NCBI GenBank assembly: GCA_018823415.1
Contig: JAHJIN010000527.1
Location: 1-51,026 of the forward strand
DNA length: 51,026 bases
Reading direction: 5' to 3'
Origin: Chloroflexota bacterium
GTDB lineage: Bacteria > Chloroflexota > JAHJIN01
Below the pieces are notes generated by a model that worked only from the letters and a program-made list of their open reading frames with translations, did not search any database and was not told the DNA's origin. Position numbers and translations under genes: made by a program. Positions 44,440-51,026 of this stretch are shown one piece after another. Every line of letters starts with the position of its first letter. The stretch's first letter is position 1.

Positions 44440-44496
44440 GGCTACTCCTCCATGATGTACCGGCTACGCCGGGCTTGGCCGGTAATGAGCGAGGGC

Positions 44497-44947
44497 TCAC
44501 ACAGGTCGGAAATCTGGCGCGGGGGGTTCCCGTGTGGCTCCAGCTCGCCGGCGTCGGTCAAAAAGAAAAAGGCCACGATCGACCAGGTTCAGGAGATCCC
44601 GGGCCACCTCGCGGGCCGCGCCCCACTCGTATCCGGCCTGGCGGAAGGCGCTGTCCACCTGCCGACGCAGGATAGCTGGGTCCACCGGCTTACCGGCCGC
44701 GCCACCGACAGTAGGGAGTTCCAGCAGCAACTTCAGGTCCGAGTTGCGCTCGACCATACGGTAGATGAAGGCGATGAGCTCGTCCTACGGCTGCCACCAG
44801 GTCGGCTTCGACCTCGCGCAGCAGCCGGGTGGCAAAGGTGCCCCTCGCTACGCTTTGAGGGGCTTCGCTCGGCCGCAACACGTGCGGCGTCACTGCGACC
44901 TGGGCGCCCTGCCCCAACGCCGCCAAACGCATCTGGATGCCGCGAGC
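44497..44947 (-). pseudogene. degraded gene of unknown family
   Basis: Two stretches with protein-like composition are in different frames. About 44790-44947 reads RGTFATRLLREVEADLVAAVG; from 44785 down to 44497 the reading continues as DELIAFIYRMVERNSDLK and further with no stop for 86 codons after a Met. The break looks like a one- or two-base loss near 44783, right after an in-frame TAG. Between them is a GCCCCTC/GAGGGGC inverted repeat. No family is recognised. It merges on its upstream side into the ADP-ribosylglycohydrolase remnant. It could also be a genuine small 86-residue gene from 44757. Confidence 0.4.
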
Positions 44948-45117
44948 CACCAGCGCACCCACCACGGCCCCGGCCGTAGCCGCATCATTACCGGGCTACA
45001 CCACCTAGACCATGGCCGCCGCGAACGAGTGAATGATCAGCAAGCCCCTGATAGCGCGCTTCAGGATGTGGCTCACCCCGCCGCTGCCGCAGGCACAACT
45101 CGTCCCGGCAGCCAGTA
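44948..45117 (-). pseudogene. remnant of an ADP-ribosylglycohydrolase gene
   Basis: Aligns base by base with about 45985-46150 of the intact ADP-ribosylglycohydrolase gene just upstream: shared runs include CCCGGCCGT, CAGCAA, GCGAACGAGT/TCGAACGAGTC and ACTCGTCCCGGC. The copy has diverged, with small indels that break the frame, and corresponds to the conserved NLGNDADTAGAVVGAL region and the segment before it. It is the tail end of a duplicated, decayed gene. Confidence 0.75.
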
Positions 45118-45122
45118 GGCAG

Positions 45123-45701
45123 TCAGGAATTCCCTTCGTCCTGGTCGAGCATTTCCATGATCCGCCGGCGATACGTCCGATCACGCTCAGGCCACTCGGG
45201 GGCCAACTGCGCCCCTTCCTCATAAAAGTGCCGTCGGCCCCGCCCCAGCGCCCGGCCCTGCGCCGTGTGCATGTCCAGGGCATAGTCCGGGATGCTCGGT
45301 CGCGCGGTCCCGCTCGCCACGGCATGCTGGACCCAGTTCAGCATTTCGTCGCTGGAGCGGTCCTTCTGGCACCGACACAGATACCGGACCGCGTGCACGG
45401 CAAACAACTGGCGCTCACCCACGTCCCGATCGAAGGTTCTGGCCATCTGGGCCAAGGCCTGGAGCAGCAGAGGCGCCTGCGGCTCGCCAAGGCCAATATC
45501 CTCCACGGCGATGATCATCAGCCGCTGCCACAGATAATCCTCCAGCGCGGGGCTGGTGAGTATCATCTCATAGGCCAGCAGGACGGCATTCTCGGTGTGG
45601 CCCCGGCGAATCTCTTTCTGCAGGGCCGAGATAATCTGATCGGCGGGTAGCCCGTGTTCGGTCTTGACATCGACCCACTGAGATCGTTTCTTGGTGGCCA
45701 T
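45123..45701 (-). CDS. stand-alone MgsA/RarA C-terminal domain protein
   Basis: 192 residues from ATG 45701, with AGGAGA upstream. The body matches the C-terminal domain of the clamp-loader-like ATPase RarA/MgsA: EIRRGHTENAVLLAYEMI, ALEDYLWQRLMIIAVEDIGLG, then the QAPLLLQALAQMA stretch and RYLCRCQKDRSSDEMLNWV. The AAA+ ATPase part (Walker A/B) is absent and no upstream piece of it is seen, so this is a domain-only gene rather than a broken one. In RarA this part forms the tetramer. It may regulate or compete with a full-length RarA; function otherwise unknown. Confidence 0.78.
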   Translation of the reverse strand: MATKKRSQWVDVKTEHGLPADQIISALQKEIRRGHTENAVLLAYEMILTSPALEDYLWQRLMIIAVEDIGLGEPQAPLLLQALAQMARTFDRDVGERQLFAVHAVRYLCRCQKDRSSDEMLNWVQHAVASGTARPSIPDYALDMHTAQGRALGRGRRHFYEEGAQLAPEWPERDRTYRRRIMEMLDQDEGNS

Positions 45702-45856
45702 ATTGTCTTCTCCTACTCGGGTTATGGTCTGGTGGTCGCGCCGGTGTCGGTGACGCGACCGGGCGCATTGACGCTCCCGGCAGCGGTCCGGCCGGCTGCC
45801 CCTAGAGTTCCCAGGCGTTCGATGGCGCGCTCGAAGCGTCTCGATGTGGTCCAACC

Positions 45857-46780
45857 CTACTCACATGGCGTCAATTGGTCTGTCAGGGCGACCAGATCAT
45901 CCGTCCGCCAGATGTGCCCACTGCCCAGGGGCCACTCGCCGCGCAGCGCTTCCCACCAGCGGCCCGGAATCGCCGCCAGTCCATAGGCTGCCCCGGCCAG
46001 CGCGCCCACCACCGCCCCGGCCGTGTCCGCGTCATTGCCCAGATTCACTACCTGGACCACGGCCTCCTCGAACGAGTCGGTGGTCAGCAACCCCCAGACC
46101 GCGCTCTCCAGAGTGTGGCGCACCCAGCCGCTATTCGCCAACTCGTCCCGGCGGCGGGCCGGCGCCAATTGGATGACCGCGGCCAGAGCCGGCGGTATCT
46201 CTACGGCATCCAGCGCCTGCGCCACGGCTTCCCGCGGCGGAACCCCACGCAGCAGGTAATAGATGACCGCGTTGGTGAACATGCTGCCGGCCGCGCACTC
46301 AACGTGGGGATGCGTGATCCAGCTCTGCAGCCGGCTGTCAATCAGCAGGCCTTCCAGGTTGTTCCAGTGGGCCAGGGCCGCCGGCCAGCAGCGCATCACC
46401 GAGCCATTGCCGGCCGAATCGGGGTGCTGCCGCTGGACCGCCGCTACCGCTTGATCCCAGGGCTCGCCGGCAGCGATGCGCGATAGGCCCCCGCTGGTGT
46501 GAACGCCCACATCCGGTGGGCGGGCCCGATACCAGGCCACAAAGCGCTGGGCCAGGTCCACCGGGTCGAGGGGACACTGGGTCAGCAGGCTCTCCGCCAG
46601 GACCAGGGCCATCTCGGTGTCGTCGGTGAAGGAGCCGGCCGGGAGCCGGGCCGGCGTCATCTCGCGCACCAGGCGGCCCGCGTGGCGACGGGGACCAAAC
46701 TCCAGGGGCATGCCCAATGCGTCGCCTATCGCCGCGCCTACGGCACAGCCCCGGGCGCGGTCGCGGATCAGATCATTCAT
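45857..46780 (-). CDS. ADP-ribosylglycohydrolase family protein
   Basis: 307 residues from ATG 46780 after a GGGAGAGG ribosome site. DraG fold: GCAVGAAIGDALGMPLEFGPR at the N-terminus, metal site GSFTDDTEMALVLAE, DVGVHTSGGLSRIAAG, GNGSVMRCWPAALAHW, and the second metal site NLGNDADTAGAVVGALAGAAYG. These residues bind two Mg2+ or Mn2+ and remove ADP-ribose from proteins or small molecules. Substrate is not predictable. A partial decayed copy lies 0.8 kb downstream. Confidence 0.93.
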   Translation of the reverse strand: MNDLIRDRARGCAVGAAIGDALGMPLEFGPRRHAGRLVREMTPARLPAGSFTDDTEMALVLAESLLTQCPLDPVDLAQRFVAWYRARPPDVGVHTSGGLSRIAAGEPWDQAVAAVQRQHPDSAGNGSVMRCWPAALAHWNNLEGLLIDSRLQSWITHPHVECAAGSMFTNAVIYYLLRGVPPREAVAQALDAVEIPPALAAVIQLAPARRRDELANSGWVRHTLESAVWGLLTTDSFEEAVVQVVNLGNDADTAGAVVGALAGAAYGLAAIPGRWWEALRGEWPLGSGHIWRTDDLVALTDQLTPCE

Positions 46781-46820
46781 CGCCCTCTCCCAGATGGTGG
46801 CTGGATGGAAGAATGTCGGC

Positions 46821-47329
46821 TCAGCGCCGTTTCCGTTTCCGCTGGTGGCCCTTTTTTCGCGCCTGTTTTTGCTGCTTCTGCCGGGCCCGGCGCTGGTCCG
46901 CTTGCTGCCGCTCGCTGCGGCGTTGCTCGGCCTGGCGCTGTTCATCTTCGGCCAGGAGTTGACTGCTCAAACGCAGCGGGTGCTCCTCTTGAAAGTTGGG
47001 ACGCGGCGTCTGGCGGGCGTCCAGCAGCCCCAGCAGGATCTGGGCCTCCTCCCAATCGCCCAGGATGGACACGTCCACCTGGTCGGCGGCAAAGGCGCGT
47101 TCCATGGCCGGCGCGGCCTCGACCGCGTGCAGGTCGATCAGGGAGCCGATGAGCAAGCCGTTCAGCGTGGGGTCCTGCCCGGCAGCGTGCTCCAACGGCT
47201 CGACCAGGGCGGCGACGCAGGCGTCCCGGGCCGCGGTTGGCACAGTTCATCGGCGCGCATGTGGGGGGTCTGGCTCTGGTCAAACGAAAAGTTGACCCGG
47301 GCGATGGTGTACAGGGTCTTGGCTTTCAT
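46821..47329 (-). pseudogene. frameshifted gene, DUF1186-like helical repeat protein
   Basis: Coding starts at ATG 47329 (after GGAG) with MKAKTLYTIARVNFSFDQSQ and moves to another frame near 47240-47250, continuing as ARDACVAALVEPLEHAAGQD to DVSILGDWEEAQILLGLLDA and a strongly basic, Gln/Arg/Lys-rich tail ending at 46821. The total length is not a multiple of three, so one base is lost or gained. The middle resembles HEAT-like DUF1186 segments, with low certainty. The break could be real or a sequence error. A GTG at 47243 would allow translation of the last 140 residues alone. Confidence 0.5.
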
Positions 47330-47426
47330 GTCGTAGCTCCGGGATAGGGTTAGTCATTGCCGGGGGCTGGAACCGTTTATAAGGGTAACATACAATGCGT
47401 CGGTTGTCAACATTTTCCTGGACACA

Positions 47427-47458
47427 AAAAAGCCATCGAGGCATCTCGATGGCTTTTT
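47427..47458 (-). terminator. intrinsic terminator of tRNA-Ile
   Basis: Perfect 14-bp stem (47427-47440 with 47445-47458), loop GCAT, with T tracts on both strands. It starts 7 nt after the tRNA CCA on the minus strand. Confidence 0.88.
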
Positions 47459-47507
47459 ATGATCTGGTGGGCCCTACAGGATTCGAACCTGTGACCAACC
47501 GGTTATG

Positions 47508-48112
47508 CATCCCACTACAGCTTTCGCTGCCCCTTTCGAGTTTGTGGGCTGGACTATCCCTTCACCCTGGTCAACCAGGGTGCCTACCGTCTAGTCTCTA
47601 CACCTTCCTCACCTGGAGGCTTGGCTCGGGATTACCATATCTTGCGACGCAGGCTTCCCCGAATTTGGCAGGTTTCACCTGAGGATTACTCCACAGGCAG
47701 CCCTTGGCAGTAGATCGCATCGCGGATACAATACAGTTATGAAAACACAGTCTAACTGCATTGTATGCGGTGCCTTGTTGCGCGGTAAACAGACCAAGTT
47801 CTGCTCACTTGACTGTAAGAATAGGCACCATCAGAGTTATGCTTCTCAGAAAAGCAGAGGGCTCGCCAGAAAACTAGAGCTTGTACGAGTTGCCGGCGGC
47901 TGTTGTTCCATATGTAGTTATCGCCGGAACCTCGCCGCCCTTGCCTTTCACCACACTGACTTGCCAAAAAAGGATTTCAAACTTGATCTGCGATCAATGT
48001 CCAATCGCACGCTAGAGTCAGTGTTGGCGGAACTCGACAAATGTATTCTAGTGTGCCAAAACTGCCATGCTGAATTGCATAACCCTCACCTCGATTTGGA
48101 TCTATTGTCTTG
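47508..48112 (-). ncRNA. group I intron (IC3-like) in tRNA-Ile, 605 nt
   Basis: The core is the bacterial tRNA-intron type: GAGACTAGACGG (complement of 47587-47598) pairs with TAGTCC (47556-47551) as P7; P8 is CCCTGG-TTGA-CCAGGG; P9 is GCAGC-GAAA-GCTGT with a GNRA loop. Upstream lie AAATTCGGGG and CCCGAGCCAAGCC for P4-P6, like the Azoarcus tRNA-Ile intron. P1 can form between exon CGGCT and the guide GGCTG (47702-47698), with the required U-G pair at the 5' splice site. The intron ends in G 47508. The P1 loop is expanded by about 410 nt and holds an HNH gene on the opposite strand. Confidence 0.88.
47704..47732 (+). promoter_or_regulatory. promoter for the intron HNH gene
   Basis: TTGGCA (47704-47709) and TACAAT (47727-47732), each one base from consensus, spacer 17 nt. 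The predicted start falls on or next to the ATG at 47739, so the message would be leaderless; no ribosome site is visible. Confidence 0.65.
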
Positions 48113-48113
48113 A
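47739..48113 (+). CDS. HNH endonuclease encoded antisense inside the tRNA-Ile intron
   Basis: 124 residues. The N-terminus has a zinc finger (CIVCGALL then CSLDCKNRHH). The HNH core follows: CCSICSYRRNLAALAFHHTDLPKKDF, then KCILVCQNCHAELHNPHL with the final His and zinc Cys. It is homologous in layout to the HNH gene at 29908-30459. The gene runs opposite to the tRNA and intron. Its stop codon TGA (48111-48113) is made of the complement of U33 plus the first two intron bases, so the reading frame ends exactly at the splice site. AT-richer than the neighbours. Probably a homing nuclease that spreads the intron. Confidence 0.82.
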   Translation: MKTQSNCIVCGALLRGKQTKFCSLDCKNRHHQSYASQKSRGLARKLELVRVAGGCCSICSYRRNLAALAFHHTDLPKKDFKLDLRSMSNRTLESVLAELDKCILVCQNCHAELHNPHLDLDLLS

Positions 48114-48161
48114 GCCGGCCGCTCTAACCACTGAGCTAAGGGCCCCGATGACAACAGTGCT

Positions 48162-48190
48162 AGTATAGCACAAACTATTGACCCTGGCAA
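48162..48190 (-). promoter_or_regulatory. promoter for tRNA-Ile
   Basis: Minus strand TTGCCA (48190-48185) and TATACT (48167-48162), spacer 17 nt. The -10 region TTTGTGCTATACT is identical to that of the tRNA-Arg gene. Confidence 0.82.
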
Positions 48191-48222
48191 CACTCCCCGC
48201 GCCGCTGCACCCGCCCCGCGCC

Positions 48223-49080
48223 CTATTGCCTGATCACGCACATGCCCACGGTGCCCGGGCCGGTGTGGACCCCCAGGGCCGGGCTCAACTCGGCAACGAG
48301 CAACTCCTGGCAACTCAGGCGCTCTTGCACCAGGGTCTGCACCTTGGCCGCCTCATCCACGGCGGCAACGTGGGTAATGGCGACCTTGAACTGGGTAAGA
48401 TGGTCGCCCATCCCGGCCACGATCTCGACCATACGCTGATAAGCCTTGCACCGGCTGCGCGCCTGCCCCAACGCCACGATCACGCCGTCGTCCATGCCAA
48501 TGAGCGGCTTGATGTTGAGCAAACTGCCCATCAGGTGCTTGGCGCGCCCGATGCGCCCGCCCATGTACAGATACTTCAGGGTGTCCGCCGTCATGACCAT
48601 CTTGGCCCGGGGTATCATGTCGCGCACCTGAGTCACGATGCCGGCCAAGTTTTGCCCATCCTGGGCCGCGCGCGCCGCTTCCAGGGCCATCCACCCATAG
48701 CACATGGCCGTTTGCTGCGAGTCGATGACCTCCACCTGCACATCCGGCCGGCTCTCGACCAGCATCTCGCTGGCGACCCGCGCGGCCTGATAGGCCCCGC
48801 TGCCAGTGGAAGTCATATGGATGGAAATGATCTCGCGCGTGGTGGCGGCCAGTTTCTGGTACACGGCCAGAAAATCACCTGGCCCCGGGTTGGCCGTCTG
48901 GGGAAATCCCCTGGCCTCGGCCAGATAGCGATAAAACTCGGCCCGGCCCAGGTCTACCAGGTCTTTGAACGCGCGCCCCTTGATGTGGACGTTGTATGGG
49001 ACGACCTGGATATCATGTGCGACAATGAGCTGCTCCGGGATGCTGGCACAGCTATCAGTCACAACGCCTACTGGTGTCAT
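48223..49080 (-). CDS. DegV family fatty-acid-binding protein
   Basis: 285 residues with GAGGA upstream of ATG 49080. The family pattern is clear: VGVVTDSCASIPEQL at the N-terminus, VVPYNVHIKGRAFKD, SIHMTSTGSGAYQAARVASEML, EVIDSQQTAMCYGW and LKYLYMGGRIGRAKHLMGSLLNIKPLI. DegV/FakB proteins hold a fatty acid and present it to a fatty-acid kinase. The kinase gene (fakA) is not in the window. The acyl carrier protein gene upstream on the same strand, 152 bp away, fits a lipid-metabolism neighbourhood. Confidence 0.93.
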   Translation of the reverse strand: MTPVGVVTDSCASIPEQLIVAHDIQVVPYNVHIKGRAFKDLVDLGRAEFYRYLAEARGFPQTANPGPGDFLAVYQKLAATTREIISIHMTSTGSGAYQAARVASEMLVESRPDVQVEVIDSQQTAMCYGWMALEAARAAQDGQNLAGIVTQVRDMIPRAKMVMTADTLKYLYMGGRIGRAKHLMGSLLNIKPLIGMDDGVIVALGQARSRCKAYQRMVEIVAGMGDHLTQFKVAITHVAAVDEAAKVQTLVQERLSCQELLVAELSPALGVHTGPGTVGMCVIRQ

Positions 49081-49165
49081 GGTCTGTTCCTCGTTTGTCT
49101 ACCCGTCCACGGCCAGGATCAAGGCCCGCATACCGGGCTCAATTTGCCAGGGGCACGAACCTTCC

Positions 49166-49197
49166 AAATAAAAGTCGGAGCCCGGGTGGACTCCGAC
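49166..49197 (-). terminator. intrinsic terminator after the acyl carrier protein gene
   Basis: Minus strand GTCGGAG (49197-49191), 10-nt loop, CTCCGAC (49180-49174), then a T-rich run (49173-49166). Confidence 0.82.
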
Positions 49198-49231
49198 GCA
49201 TCGAGTCTACTATAACTTGTCAGTGCGCCGA

Positions 49232-49486
49232 CTATCGGCCACTGTCCTTGGCACGCTTGATCACATAGTTCACTGCCTGCTCGACAGTGGTAATCTGCTG
49301 GGCCTCTTCGTCCGAGATCTCTTCGCCAAATTCCTCTTCCATGCTCATGATGAGTTCCACCAGGTCCAACGAATCTGCCTTGAGGTCATTACGAAAGTCG
49401 GCCGACTCGACCACCTGATCCGGGTCCACGCCTAGTTGTTCTACGATGATGGCTTTGATGCGTTCGAAAACTTCTTGCCTATCCAT
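49232..49486 (-). CDS. acpP: acyl carrier protein
   Basis: 84 residues. The ATG at 49486 is chosen over one two codons earlier because AGGAGG abuts that earlier ATG and is correctly spaced for the later one. Four-helix carrier protein with the phosphopantetheine site Ser in [21 protein letters not shown], where DSL is canonical. It carries growing acyl chains in fatty acid synthesis. It is a stand-alone copy: no fab genes are adjacent. It has its own promoter and terminator. Confidence 0.94.
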   Translation of the reverse strand: MDRQEVFERIKAIIVEQLGVDPDQVVESADFRNDLKADSLDLVELIMSMEEEFGEEISDEEAQQITTVEQAVNYVIKRAKDSGR

Positions 49487-49557
49487 GCACATTCCTCCTG
49501 TCGCTCTGATGACTCACTGGCCGACCCGGCAGCGCCTGGCGATCCAGTGGCATACCA

Positions 49558-49586
49558 AGTATACCAGTCCCGGGGATGGACGTCAA
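49558..49586 (-). promoter_or_regulatory. promoter for the acyl carrier protein gene
   Basis: Minus strand TTGACG (49586-49581) and TATACT (49563-49558), spacer 17 nt. Confidence 0.8.
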
Positions 49587-49591
49587 GTGCG

Positions 49592-50314
49592 CTAGGGCTG
49601 TGATCGGGTCAGATCGCGGATTTCGGGCGCGGTAAGCCGGCGCCATTGCCCCGGCGCCAGATCGCCTAGGTGCAGGGAGCCAATACGCACCCGGATGAGT
49701 CGCTTGGCCGGATATCCCACGGCACGCAGCATCCGACGTATTTGCCGCTTGCGCCCCTCGTGCAACACCAGACGTAACCACCACGTAGAGGGGCCGTCCT
49801 GGCGCAGCACCTGAACCTGAGCCGGGGCAGTACGCCGATTATCCAACACCACACCCTGTTGCAGTTGGGCCACAGCCTCGCGCGTGGGGCGCCCCACCAC
49901 GAGGGCCCGGTATTCCTTGTCGTGCTCGAACCGAGGGTGCGTGAGTTGGTAGGTCATCTCGCCGTCGTCGGTGAGGAGTACCAGCCCCTCGCTATCCAGG
50001 TCCAGGCGGCCCACCGGCCACAACCGGGTATCTGAAAAGTGCGGGATCAGGTCCAACACGGTGGGCCGGCCCTGGGGGTCATGGGTCGTACATAGAACCC
50101 CGGGCGGCTTGTGCACGGCAAGATAGACATGCCGGCGCCGGAATTGGACCGCCGTCCCATCAACCGTGATGCGGTCGCGCGCGGGGTCGGCCTTTTGGCC
50201 CAGTTGGGCCGTCTGGCCGTTGACGATGACCCGGCCCTGGCGGATCAACTCTTCACAGGCGCGACGCGAAGCTACCCCGGCCCCGGCCAATAGTTTCTGT
50301 ATTCGCTCTTCCAT
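49592..50314 (-). CDS. rRNA pseudouridine synthase, RluB/RsuA family
   Basis: 240 residues. N-terminal S4 RNA-binding domain (RIQKLLAGAGVASRRACEELIRQGRVIVNG), then the catalytic domain with GRLDLDSEGLVLLTDDG, where the first Asp after RL is the nucleophile, and LRLVLHEGRKRQIRRMLRAVGYP near the C-terminus. It isomerises a uridine in large- or small-subunit rRNA; RluB (23S) is the more likely match but RsuA/RluE cannot be excluded. It lies 11 bp after the EamA-type gene on the same strand. Confidence 0.92.
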   Translation of the reverse strand: MEERIQKLLAGAGVASRRACEELIRQGRVIVNGQTAQLGQKADPARDRITVDGTAVQFRRRHVYLAVHKPPGVLCTTHDPQGRPTVLDLIPHFSDTRLWPVGRLDLDSEGLVLLTDDGEMTYQLTHPRFEHDKEYRALVVGRPTREAVAQLQQGVVLDNRRTAPAQVQVLRQDGPSTWWLRLVLHEGRKRQIRRMLRAVGYPAKRLIRVRIGSLHLGDLAPGQWRRLTAPEIRDLTRSQP

Positions 50315-50325
50315 GTCTCACTCAT

Positions 50326-51026
50326 CTAGCCGTGCCCACGCGGGCATTCGGCAGCATTCGCGCACCCGACGCAGAACCGCCGGGACGCACACGGCAATAT
50401 CCCAAAACCAGCCAAACAAAAACCAGTCAACACAACCACCGTCAACCAATCTGGCGCTGTCACCAACTGGTACACACCCAGGATGGGCGGGATGAACCAC
50501 ACCGGATACATCACCGTCACATAGCGTCGGAACTGGTGGCCAAAGGTATGCCCCTCGCGCCGGCGAAACCGCCGGGCGATGTGATGGTACCCACTGTGAC
50601 AGGTGCGCGTCTCGCAGTGGCGGCAATACGGGCAGACCAGCCCCATGAATAGCAGGTTGGTCACCACGATCACCCCCACATAGGCCACGGCCAGGGGCGC
50701 CCAGGCCAGCCAGGCCAACGCTGTACCCAGCCCATACACCGTGACGAGCGCGAGGCTTTCTGCCACAACCCATCGCCGACCAGCCGGACCTGGGGGGTTA
50801 GCATCAAGCCGGCCCTCATGAACTCGCAAAAAGGCCACGCTGATCAGAATCACCAGGCTGCCCACGACCTGCGTGCCGTCCAGGCGTTCGCCCAGCAAAA
50901 AGAAGGCGATCACAGCGGTAAAGACCGGTTCCAGGGTCACGATGAGATTGGCTACGCTGGAAGCCAGGTAGGTCAGGCTGACGTTGTATAGCCCAAAGCC
51001 CAGCAGAGTCGGCCCGGCTGCCAGCA
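50326..51026 (-). CDS. EamA transporter C-terminal half fused to a Cys-rich membrane domain (5' truncated)
   Basis: Open to the window edge, about 233 codons visible. The first 80 residues are the end of an EamA/DMT domain: GFGLYNVSLTYLASSVANL, VTLEPVFTAVIAFFLLGERL, and a last helix. After a Pro/Gly-rich linker comes a second membrane domain of two helix pairs holding CPYCRHCETRTCHSGYHHIA and a final CASRRFCVGCANAAECP. The Cys-His pattern resembles small membrane proteins found alone in methanogens and other anaerobes, here joined to a transporter. The Cys could bind zinc or a cluster. Fusion and family are clear in the sequence; function is unknown. Confidence 0.75.
   Translation of the reverse strand, partial: LAAGPTLLGFGLYNVSLTYLASSVANLIVTLEPVFTAVIAFFLLGERLDGTQVVGSLVILISVAFLRVHEGRLDANPPGPAGRRWVVAESLALVTVYGLGTALAWLAWAPLAVAYVGVIVVTNLLFMGLVCPYCRHCETRTCHSGYHHIARRFRRREGHTFGHQFRRYVTVMYPVWFIPPILGVYQLVTAPDWLTVVVLTGFCLAGFGILPCASRRFCVGCANAAECPRGHG

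Larger units (their letters stand above)
47465..48145 (-). tRNA. tRNA-Ile (anticodon CAT), interrupted by a group I intron
   Basis: Exons 48145-48113 (33 nt) and 47507-47465 (43 nt) join to a perfect 76-nt tRNA with encoded CCA: acceptor GGGCCCT/AGGGCCC, D arm GCTC/GAGC, anticodon stem GCCGG/CCGGT with loop CTCATAA, T arm ACAGG/CCTGT. It is very close to E. coli tRNA-Ile2, whose CAU is modified to lysidine; initiator tRNA features (three GC pairs in the anticodon stem, mismatched 1-72) are absent. The intron lies between U33 and C34. Confidence 0.93.

Noticed and set aside
47465..48145. tRNA-Met or initiator tRNA for the CAT anticodon
   Set aside because: The sequence lacks initiator features and matches tRNA-Ile2 throughout, including the TTAGCTCAGTGGTTAGAGC and CTCATAA parts.

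Overview
The window is about 51 kb of GC-rich bacterial chromosome, densely packed with genes on both strands and without rRNA or CRISPR arrays. It looks like a Chloroflexota (Anaerolineae- or Caldilineae-like) genome. This is an inference from the mix of families: the paired B12/radical-SAM protein and DUF2344 partner, AmmeMemoRadiSam radical SAM enzyme, DUF362-ferredoxin, cyclase-AAA-TPR giant, DUF4838 protein, and a secreted CAP/BACON-like protein ending in a YLPLVL-type tail. Nine sigma70-type promoters can be read directly, all with a 17-nt spacer, so housekeeping promoters here follow the E. coli consensus closely.

Layout. 1-11326 (+) is a surface-polysaccharide locus: four large multi-spanning membrane proteins of glycosyltransferase type, a family-2 glycosyltransferase, an NAD-sugar epimerase, a sugar aminotransferase, and a fused sugar dehydrogenase/N-acetyltransferase. 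The last two resemble the steps that make 3-acetamido-3-deoxy sugars. 11409-12143 is a Tat-type molybdopterin lipoprotein with a perfect promoter. 12248-16967 (-) holds an M1 peptidase lipoprotein, a CCA-adding-type nucleotidyltransferase and a GH13 glucosidase. 17196-23508 (+) holds a DUF4838 protein, acyl-CoA dehydrogenase, FolC and an Ig-like lipoprotein. 23589-25351 (-) is a small membrane protein and a PrsW-type protease. 25422-27069 is a complete insertion sequence with inverted repeats and a 9-bp target duplication. 27142-29824 (-) is leuS with a leucine-rich leader peptide and attenuator.

29908-37807 (+) holds an HNH nuclease, a DUF362 protein, AmrS, an SCP2 protein, an iron alcohol dehydrogenase, the radical SAM/DUF2344 pair and ruvC, with tRNA-Arg(CCT) on the minus strand. 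38025-44439 (-) is a CAP protein, a zinc alcohol dehydrogenase and a cyclase-ATPase-TPR protein. 44440-47329 (-) is a decaying region with pseudogenes, an MgsA C-terminal domain protein, an ADP-ribosylglycohydrolase and a frameshifted gene. 47465-48145 (-) is a tRNA-Ile(CAT) gene split by a group I intron that carries an HNH gene on the opposite strand. 48223-51026 (-) ends with DegV, acyl carrier protein, an rRNA pseudouridine synthase and a truncated EamA-type fusion.

The two most noteworthy systems are (1) the tRNA-Ile(CAU) group I intron with an antisense HNH gene in its P1 loop, whose own near-leaderless promoter and stop codon are fitted to the intron boundaries, and (2) a classical ribosome-mediated attenuator for leuS, in which a Leu-rich 35-codon leader overlaps a sequence that competes with the terminator hairpin.
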